A stretch of 18,486 nt of DNA, taken from contig JBBDSW010000177.1 in the NCBI GenBank assembly GCA_040904745.1, forward strand, positions 1-18,486. The letters are read 5' to 3'. The position numbers and the translations under genes are program-made. Under the pieces are notes generated by a model. The model did not search any database. It had not been told where the DNA came from and was given only the letters and a program-made list of their open reading frames with translations. Within the stretch, counting starts at the first letter, position 1; each line of letters begins with the position of its first letter. Origin of the DNA: T1Sed10-7 sp040904745. GTDB lineage: Bacteria > Actinomycetota > Nitriliruptoria > Nitriliruptorales > Nitriliruptoraceae. Positions 7,322 to 13,284 of the stretch are shown here, in pieces.

Positions 7322-8209
7322 CCCGCGTCCAGCGTCCTCGTGTCGGACGTCATGTGCTGTTCGTGCATGCCCACCCGGATGACGAGGCCTCCAAGGGTGC
7401 GGCGACCGCCGCCCGCTACGCGGCTGCCGGACACGGGGTCACGATCGTGACGCTCACCGACGGCCGCTCCGGTGGGGTGCAGAACCCCGCGGTGCGTCTC
7501 CCCGCAGCTCCTGCCGATATCACGGCGGTGCGGGCGTCGGAGCTGGACGCCTCCCTGGCTGCGCTGGGCGTGACCGACAGCGTGCGGTTCGGCTACCCCG
7601 ACTCTGGACATGTTCCCGGGTTCGACGGGACCTCGGATCTCGACGCCGACCAGCACGGCTTGGCCCCGGGGTGTCTCTACCGGTTGCCGTTCGACGAACC
7701 GCTCGAACGGCTCGTCGCCGTGATCCGCGAGACCCGACCGGATGTGTTGGTGACCTACCCTCCTGATGGCGACTGCCCGCATCCCGACCACACCCGCGCC
7801 CACGGGCTCACCGTGGCCGCATACGACGTTGCTGCCGACGCTTCCCGGTTCCCGGCGGCGGGCGCGCCGTGGCAGGTGGCCAAGCTGTACTACACGCAGG
7901 TCTCCAACCCGGCACGCAGCGCAGCCATCGACCGTGCCTGCCGGGTACGGGGCCTGGACTCCCCGTTCACCGGGTGCGCCGACGATGACCGTGACGATCC
8001 GTCCACCACCTACATCGAGGTCGCGAGCACCCTCCAAGCCCGCGAGCAGGCGTTGCGTGCGCACGTCAGCCAGATCGATCCGGATGGTCCCTGGCTGTCC
8101 GTGTCGACCGAGCTGCTGGTCGAGGTCTACCCGTACGAGGCCTTCACGCTGGCTCGCGCCAACACCCCGGTCGACCTCCCCGAGCACGACCTGTTCGCGG
8201 GACTCGATC
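7318..8209 (+). CDS. mca: Mca-like mycothiol S-conjugate amidase (PIG-L family), runs into gap
   Basis: Zinc-dependent amidase of the LmbE/PIG-L family, 297 residues seen. The metal site is VHAHPDDE (H19, D22) and HPDH (H158 by comparison with MshB). The blocks HAHPDDEASKGAATAARYA, LRAHVSQIDPDG and the C-terminal DLFAGLD match Mca rather than the deacetylase MshB, as I recall the Mycobacterium tuberculosis proteins. Mca cleaves mycothiol S-conjugates to a mercapturic acid for export plus GlcN-Ins. The C-terminal block lies just before the N run, so only a few codons should be missing. The ATG overlaps the arsA stop (ATGA), so it is translationally coupled to an arsenic pump ATPase. A role in arsenic-thiol metabolism is inference. 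Confidence 0.88.
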
Positions 8210-8309
8210 NNNNNNNNNNNNNNNNNNNNNNNNNNNNNNNNNNNNNNNNNNNNNNNNNNNNNNNNNNNNNNNNNNNNNNNNNNNNNNNNNNNNNNNNNNN
8301 NNNNNNNNN
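8210..8309. other. Assembly gap (100 N)
   Basis: Exactly 100 ambiguous bases, the conventional length for a scaffold gap of unknown size. It cuts the end of mca on the plus strand and the comB-like gene on the minus strand. Gene order and orientation across it are not shown by sequence. Confidence 0.97.
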
Positions 8310-8467
8310 AGCGAGAGCGCCTGCTGCGTGTCGGCGACGGTCACGAGGCGTCGGATCCCCCGGTGGAAGAGCCATGGCTGCACGGTGAAGGCGCGCAGGA
8401 CGTCGATCACGACGACGGCCTCGTCGGGTTCGGCGTCCGCCAGGTCGACGAAGCGGACGTCGATCAC
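8310..8467 (-). CDS. comB: ComB-family 2-phosphosulfolactate phosphatase, N-terminal fragment
   Basis: Fifty-two N-terminal residues before the assembly gap. The sequence starts MIDVRFVDLADA and contains VVVIDVLRAFT, the nucleotide-free phosphatase signature block of the ComB family, followed by RLVTVADTQQAL. ComB hydrolyses 2-phospho-3-sulfolactate in coenzyme M synthesis. Bacterial homologues occur widely without coenzyme M and their role is unclear. The GTG at 8467 overlaps the dapE stop (GTGA) and has GGAG about 6 bases upstream, so it is coupled to dapD-dapE. The active-site C-terminal portion is not visible. Confidence 0.72.
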
Positions 8468-9624
8468 GTCGTCTCCGGCAGGAGGAACCGTCGCAACTGC
8501 CGGTCGGCATCGACCAGCGCATCGACGGGGACGTACTCGCCGGGCTGGTGTGCCTGGGCCGTCAGCCCCGGCCCGTAGTTCAGCGCCGGCACGCCGACCT
8601 CGGTGAACCGGGCGACGTCGGTCCAGGCCTGTTTCCCGGCGACCGGGGCGTCCACGGCGTCGACGAACGCGCGCACGACGTCCTCCTCCAGGTGTGGCGG
8701 CGCGGGTGGAGAGCGATCGATGACCTCGACCTCGGCTCGAGCCCCGATGCGCTCCCGGAGTTCCTGCTCCGCCTCGGCGAGGTCTCGTGACGGGGCGAAT
8801 CTCAGGTTGAGGTTGATGGTGAAGGAGCCCGGGATGATGTTGCGGAACGGCGGGGTCGTGGCGCGAGGGCCGGGCCCGAGACCCGCCGTCCACGCCTGCG
8901 TGGCCGACCACACGTCCCGGTAGGCCACCCCTTCGACCTCGACATCACGGAGGTGATCGTGCTCGAGTTCCTCCAGCAGGCTCCCTGCCATCGTGAGCGC
9001 GTTGCGGCCGTGCCACGGCCGGGCCGAGTGGGCCGGATGCCCACGGAAGGTGACCAGCGCATGCAGTCCACCGAGGCAGCCGAGTTGTACCTCCCCGTCG
9101 GTCGGCTCCAGGACGACCGCGAGCGCCGCCTCGCGCATCCAGGACACCTCAGCCAGGACGTCCCCCAGTTCATCGCCCTCGGCCGGCCCCTCCTCGCCCG
9201 CGTACAACACGAGAGCGAGGTCGTAGGGGCTGTCCGCGCGGAGCTGCGGGTCCTCGAAGGCTCGCATCGCGACGACGTTGCCGCCCTTCATGTCCGAGGC
9301 CCCGCGGCCGACGACCACCTCGACGTCATCGCGCTGCCCCAGACGTGGCTCGAGATCCTCCGGCGTCGGCGGGACCACGTCGAGGTGGCCGACGAGGAGC
9401 ACCAGTGGCCGCTCGGGCCGGTCGGGCGTCAGCTCACGACCGGTCCCCGGGCCGCCGATGACCACGCTGTTGCGGACCCGGTGGACCTCCTCGCCGAGGT
9501 CGAGGTAGCGCGCGACGACCGCGTCGGCGATGGGCCCCTCGTCGCCGGTCACGCAGACGTGGAAGAGATGGTCGAGGAGGCGCCTGATCAGGTCGGTGCG
9601 GCGCTCCGCCGTGTCATCGGTCAC
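8464..9624 (-). CDS. dapE: Succinyl-diaminopimelate desuccinylase
   Basis: M20-family di-zinc amidohydrolase, 386 residues, releasing succinate from N-succinyl-LL-diaminopimelate in lysine and peptidoglycan precursor synthesis. Metal and catalytic motifs are visible: GHLDVVPP (H80, D82), GRGASDMKGG (D111), YAGEEG (E144/E145), and the C-terminal NYGPGLTAQAHQPGEYVP with the last metal histidine. The lid domain carries GHPAHSARPWHG. The GTG start at 9624 has AAGGAG 4-5 bases upstream. The gene lies 38 bp downstream of dapD on the same strand, which supports DapE over other M20 peptidases. Confidence 0.93.
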   Translation of the reverse strand: MTDDTAERRTDLIRRLLDHLFHVCVTGDEGPIADAVVARYLDLGEEVHRVRNSVVIGGPGTGRELTPDRPERPLVLLVGHLDVVPPTPEDLEPRLGQRDDVEVVVGRGASDMKGGNVVAMRAFEDPQLRADSPYDLALVLYAGEEGPAEGDELGDVLAEVSWMREAALAVVLEPTDGEVQLGCLGGLHALVTFRGHPAHSARPWHGRNALTMAGSLLEELEHDHLRDVEVEGVAYRDVWSATQAWTAGLGPGPRATTPPFRNIIPGSFTINLNLRFAPSRDLAEAEQELRERIGARAEVEVIDRSPPAPPHLEEDVVRAFVDAVDAPVAGKQAWTDVARFTEVGVPALNYGPGLTAQAHQPGEYVPVDALVDADRQLRRFLLPETT

Positions 9625-9662
9625 CGGGACTCCTTGTCGGCTGCAGACCGGACGGTCGGCGG

Positions 9663-10715
9663 TCAGTTGGCATGCAGCTCGGCGTTGAGCCCACCCCAGT
9701 CACCGCGATCCCCGTCGCGCGGCACGGCGACGACGGTCCCGGTCACCGAGTCCCGTCGGTACAGGATCCCGTCCCGCCCCGACAGCGTGCCCGCCTTGAC
9801 GATGTCTCCATCCGGCAGGGTGACCTTGGTGCCGGCCGTCACGTAGAGACCGGCTTCGACGACGCAGTCGTCTCCGAGCGAGATCCCGATCCCGGCGTTC
9901 GCGCCGATGAGGCACCCCTCGCCGACGGAGATCCGCTCGGTGCCGCCCCCGGACAGTGTGCCCATGATCGAGGCGCCACCACCGATGTCGGAACCGTCAC
10001 CGACCACCACGCCGGCCGAGATCCGCCCTTCCACCATCGAGGCACCCAGGGTGCCTGCGTTGAAGTTCACGAACCCCTCGTGCATCACGGTGGTACCGGG
10101 GGAGAGATGTGCGCCGAGCCGGACGCGGTCGGCGTCGGCGATCCGCACGCCGGACGGGACCACGTAATCGGTCATCCGCGGGAACTTGTCCACCGAGGTC
10201 ACGCGCAACCGGCGGCCGCTCTGCGCATGCTCGAGCTGCACCGCAGGGAACGTGTCCACATCGCACGGACCCGCATCGGTCCAGACCACGTTGGACAGCA
10301 GCCCGAACGCTCCGTCGAGGTTCACGCCATGCGGGCGGACCCGGCGGGTCGAGAGCAGGTGCAGCCGGAGGTAGACGTCCGCGGCGTCGACCGGTGCCTG
10401 GTCGAGATCCGCGATCAACGTGGCGACGGGGACGCGTTCGGTCCGGGTGGTCGGGGCGGTGCGGGCCGGATCGGCGGTCACGGCCGCGATGGCCCGGGTG
10501 ACCGGGTGGTCAGCGGCGAGCTCCAGGCGGTCGAGGATGCTGCGATCGAGCCGATGTGTCGGCGTGTCCGCGGGATGGTCCAGCAGGGTGGCCAGCTCGA
10601 CGGCCTCACCGACCTCGCCTCCGCTCAGGACGAGCGGATACCAGGTATCGAGCGTCCGTCCGGTCTCGGGCGAGCGGGTCGCCAGGCCGACTCCGAGGGC
10701 GGCGAGTGAGGTCAT
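9663..10715 (-). CDS. dapD: Tetrahydrodipicolinate N-succinyltransferase, actinobacterial type
   Basis: 350-residue acyltransferase that succinylates tetrahydrodipicolinate from succinyl-CoA. The N-terminal half ends in HGVNLDGAFGLLSNVVWTD. The central left-handed beta-helix is seen as hexapeptide-like repeats from about residue 195, with MTDYVVPSGVRIADADRVR, GAHLSPGTTVMHEGFVNFNA and GGASIMGTLSGGGT. These blocks are characteristic of the long DapD form of Actinobacteria, as in Mycobacterium. The ATG at 10715 has only a weak Shine-Dalgarno. It heads the minus-strand dapD-dapE-comB operon. The gene is one of the clues that the host is an actinobacterium. Confidence 0.95.
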   Translation of the reverse strand: MTSLAALGVGLATRSPETGRTLDTWYPLVLSGGEVGEAVELATLLDHPADTPTHRLDRSILDRLELAADHPVTRAIAAVTADPARTAPTTRTERVPVATLIADLDQAPVDAADVYLRLHLLSTRRVRPHGVNLDGAFGLLSNVVWTDAGPCDVDTFPAVQLEHAQSGRRLRVTSVDKFPRMTDYVVPSGVRIADADRVRLGAHLSPGTTVMHEGFVNFNAGTLGASMVEGRISAGVVVGDGSDIGGGASIMGTLSGGGTERISVGEGCLIGANAGIGISLGDDCVVEAGLYVTAGTKVTLPDGDIVKAGTLSGRDGILYRRDSVTGTVVAVPRDGDRGDWGGLNAELHAN

Positions 10716-10766
10716 GGTGGACGGTCCCGTCGTCGGTGGCCGGGGAGGCGATCGGGAGGCGGCAGC

Positions 10767-10812
10767 CTAGTCGTCATGGAACGGCCGGCTCCGATCGCTC
10801 CATGACGACCAG
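10767..10812. repeat. Long inverted repeat between the CMD gene and dapD
   Basis: Arms GTCGTCATGGA (10770-10780) and TCCATGACGAC (10799-10809) are perfect 11-bp complements around an 18-nt loop. In a minus-strand transcript the stem extends to 14 pairs with one G-U wobble. It lies in the 151-bp space upstream of dapD and downstream of the minus-strand CMD gene. No T-tract follows on either strand, so it is either a factor-assisted terminator/processing hairpin or a protein-binding dyad. Confidence 0.6.
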
Positions 10813-10866
10813 CCGGGCGAGCCGTGGGTCAGCTGGACGCCCGCGGAGGGTTCCGGGTCGAGCGAC

Positions 10867-11199
10867 TCAGCCCTGGTCCGAATCGCGGGCGGCGAGGACC
10901 TCGTCGATCCACTGCAGTCCGGCGATGGCGGTCGGCAGCCCGCAGGTCGCGATCGCCAGCATCGCGACGTGGTGGAGCTCCGCGGGGGAGACGCCGAGGT
11001 CGAGCGCCTTGCGGGCGTTGGAGCGCACGGCCCCCTCGGCCACCGCACCGATCGCCAGGCCGAGCTTGATCAGTCGCTGGGTGCGTTCGTCGATGGGGCC
11101 CGCGGCGCCCGTGGCGGCACCGAGGCCATCCATGGCCAGCGCCACCTCTGGGAAACGCTCGCGGTAGTCGCTGTAGATCTCCGGGACGTGCTCGGTCAT
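10867..11199 (-). CDS. AhpD/carboxymuconolactone-decarboxylase-fold protein
   Basis: 110-residue all-helical protein of the CMD/AhpD superfamily, recognised from the core DERTQRLIKLGLAIGAVAEGAVRSNARKALDLG (given here only as a region, residues 37-69) and the following SPAELHHVAMLAI and GLPTAIAGLQWIDEVL. The AhpD peroxidase CxxC is absent: A54-E55-G56-A57 occupies that position, and the only cysteine is C86. It is therefore unlikely to be a disulfide-based peroxidase. The strong GGGAGGAG lies 7 bases before the ATG at 11199. It is divergent from the molybdoenzyme operon, and a role with that operon is only inferred from position. Confidence 0.8.
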   Translation of the reverse strand: MTEHVPEIYSDYRERFPEVALAMDGLGAATGAAGPIDERTQRLIKLGLAIGAVAEGAVRSNARKALDLGVSPAELHHVAMLAIATCGLPTAIAGLQWIDEVLAARDSDQG

Positions 11200-11220
11200 G
11201 GCTGTACTCCTCCCGCTGAT

Positions 11221-11257
11221 GGGAGCGCCACCGTAGGCGGGGTGCGTCTCCCGCGGG
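11221..11257. repeat. Structured GC-rich element upstream of the molybdoenzyme operon
   Basis: GGGAG (11221-11225) pairs with CTCCC (11248-11252), enclosing a smaller hairpin CGCC/GGCG with loop ACCGTA (11226-11239). The parts GGGAGCGCCACCGTAGG and CTCCCGCGGG recur, in swapped order, just after mobB at 18344-18374. A further GGGCCCC direct repeat with an 8-bp spacer follows (11255-11261 and 11270-11276). It lies in the 181-bp divergent region between the CMD gene and the ferredoxin gene, so a regulatory role is possible. I could not identify a clear -35/-10 pair in this region. Confidence 0.4.
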
Positions 11258-11380
11258 CCCCGGATCGATGGGCCCCTTCCCTAGCCCAAGGCCCTCGGAG
11301 TGTGGTCTTCCGGCCCTGCATCGCTCCGCGCCTGGTGAGGAGCATGCGGTCCGCTAGGTCCCCGCGCACCCGGAGCCGCT

Positions 11381-13273
11381 TTGTCGACGATCACGCTGCC
11401 TGCCCCCACCATCACCGGCGCCACGTGCGCGGTCGGACCGGTCGGCAGCGACGGCTGCCGCGCCTGTCTCGAGGCGTGCCCGTACGGCGCGATCGAGCTC
11501 CGCAACCGCCCCGACGGTGCGGAGATGGTGATCGACGCGAACGCCTGTCAGCGCTGCGGCGCGTGCAGCGGGGTCTGTCCCACCTCCTCGATCGAGCGGC
11601 CGTTCCTGCCGGCCGAGGAGCTCGTCACCGTGGTAGCGGACGCTGCTGCGGGTGTCCGAGGTGGCATCCTGGCCATCACCTGTGGGTCGTCCGAGGCCCG
11701 GGTGGCCCGGGAGCTCGGCGGCGATGCCGTCGTGGTGCTGCCATCGCTGCTGATCGTGGACGAGACGATCCTGCTCGCGGCCCTGGGTGCGGGCGCGCGT
11801 GGTGTCGTACTGGTGGGTTGCCTGGCGTGTACGCACGACCGGCCCCGCACGCTGCTGGACCCGCTGACCGTGACCCGGACCGTGATGGACGATCCGCGCA
11901 GGGTCGCCTTCGTGGAGGACGACGGATCCACCGTGCCGCTACGGCAGGCCCTGGAGCGCATGGGTGCACTGGCGCCGGCTCCGATCCGGGTGTCCACGGA
12001 CGACCGCCTGCGGCTGGCCACGGCCCACGACCGCCGGGAGCGCCTGCGCATCCTGCTCCCCAGGTTCGGCGAGGGAGCGATCGCACCCGTGGCGGCCACG
12101 GGTTTCGGCCACATCACCCTGGACCAGGACGCGTGCGTCGCCTGTGGTGCCTGCGCGATCGCCTGTCCGACCGACACCTTGCAGTTGGATCCGAGCGTCG
12201 CCAGCCTGAGCGTGAACGATCTGGATTGCGTGGGATGTGGTTCGTGCGTGGCAGCCTGCCCCGACGATGCGTTGACGCTGGAGCCAGCGATCCCGATCGG
12301 GGGCGGGGCCGACACCCGTCGGATCCTGTTGGAGGACGACAGCGTCGCCTGCCTGGTCTGTGGGGATCGCTACGCCCCCCAGCGGCTGCTCGATCACGCC
12401 CGGGCGACCCTGCGCTCCGCCGAGCTCGACCCTGACGATGCGCGGTTCCAGTTGGGCATCTGCCCGACCTGCCGGGCAGCCGACGCGCGTACCGAGCCCG
12501 CAGACGCCGTCCGCTCCGATCCCGGTGGCTGCGCGTGCGGCGACGGTGGATCGTGTGACGGCGAGGAGCCGGTGCTCGCCGGGGGGGTCGGTCGCCGCTC
12601 CTTCCTGAAGGGTGCGGTCTCGGCTGCTGCCATCGGCGTCGCGTTGCCGCTGCTGGGAAACCGTCCCGCTGCCGCGGCGGATCTGGCAGCCGGCGAACCA
12701 GCGGTGATCACACCTGGCCGCATGGGCATGGTCATCGACCTGGAGCGCTGCATCGGCTGCCACGCCTGCACCAACGTCTGCAAGGCGGAGAACAACGTCC
12801 CGCTCGGCAAGTACCGGGACTGGGTCGAGGAGCACGTCCTCGGCGAGTACCCGCACGCCCAGCCGGTGTTCCTCCCGAAGCTGTGCAACCACTGCGACGA
12901 TCCCGGATGCCTGAGATCCTGCCCGACGGGCGCGATCTTCAAGCGTGAGGACGGCATCGTCGACCTCGACCCGGACATCTGCATCGCCTGCCAGGCCTGC
13001 ATGCAGGGCTGCCCCTACGGCATGACCTTCTACAACCACCAGCGTCACACCGCGGACAAGTGCAACCTCTGCGCCCACCGCATCGATGAGGGCCTCAACC
13101 CCGCCTGCGTGGACGTCTGTCCCTCCCAATGCCGGATCGTCGGCGACTACGACGACCCCGAGAGCCCCGTCTCGCGCTACCTCAGGGACCGTAGCGCGAC
13201 GGGGCTTCGGGAGGACTACGGACTCGGGCCCAACATCCAGTACGTCGGGTTGCCCGGCGAGCTCAACCGATAG
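11381..13273 (+). CDS. Multi-cluster ferredoxin fused through an internal Tat signal to a TtrB/NrfC-type electron-transfer subunit
   Basis: 630 residues. N-terminal part: a cluster motif with C16, C26, C29, C33, a regular one (C56, C59, C62, C66), and a domain (about 75-200) resembling MvhD/HdrA-type iron-sulfur subunits with C101 and GCLAC (C147, C150). Then come two CxxCxxCxxxCP motifs (252-262, 283-293), a possible zinc ribbon (C324/C327, C361/C364) and a Cys-rich linker (C384, C386, C392). A Tat-type signal GRRSFLKG (404-411), hydrophobic core to 426 and AAAAD near 433 follow. The C-terminal half (446-630) has the four clusters of DmsB/NrfC/TtrB proteins (457-467, 502-514, 534-544, 561-580). 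The TTG start has GGAG 5 bases upstream. A second GTG at 12572 could start a short exported form. It should pass electrons to or from the next gene's molybdoenzyme. Confidence 0.85.
   Translation: MSTITLPAPTITGATCAVGPVGSDGCRACLEACPYGAIELRNRPDGAEMVIDANACQRCGACSGVCPTSSIERPFLPAEELVTVVADAAAGVRGGILAITCGSSEARVARELGGDAVVVLPSLLIVDETILLAALGAGARGVVLVGCLACTHDRPRTLLDPLTVTRTVMDDPRRVAFVEDDGSTVPLRQALERMGALAPAPIRVSTDDRLRLATAHDRRERLRILLPRFGEGAIAPVAATGFGHITLDQDACVACGACAIACPTDTLQLDPSVASLSVNDLDCVGCGSCVAACPDDALTLEPAIPIGGGADTRRILLEDDSVACLVCGDRYAPQRLLDHARATLRSAELDPDDARFQLGICPTCRAADARTEPADAVRSDPGGCACGDGGSCDGEEPVLAGGVGRRSFLKGAVSAAAIGVALPLLGNRPAAAADLAAGEPAVITPGRMGMVIDLERCIGCHACTNVCKAENNVPLGKYRDWVEEHVLGEYPHAQPVFLPKLCNHCDDPGCLRSCPTGAIFKREDGIVDLDPDICIACQACMQGCPYGMTFYNHQRHTADKCNLCAHRIDEGLNPACVDVCPSQCRIVGDYDDPESPVSRYLRDRSATGLREDYGLGPNIQYVGLPGELNR
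12563..12574 (+). promoter_or_regulatory. Possible internal translation start ahead of the Tat signal
   Basis: An in-frame GTG (12572-12574, residue V398) is preceded by GAGGAG (12563-12568) with only 3 bases of spacing. Starting here would give MLAGGVGRRSFLK, a textbook Tat-signal N-terminus for a conventional TtrB-type subunit. The spacing is short, so this is a weak candidate. Confidence 0.3.
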
Positions 13274-13284
13274 GAGCAGAGATC

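Noticed and set aside
9672..10709. A 345-residue plus-strand open frame over dapD
   Set aside because: It is antisense to an unmistakable DapD; composition is that of a GC-skewed shadow frame.
10969..12435. A 488-residue plus-strand frame overlapping the ferredoxin gene start, including an ATG at 11344
   Set aside because: It lies out of frame with the cysteine-cluster protein, has no domain content and is rich in Arg/Pro. The GAGGAG before ATG 11344 is too close to act.
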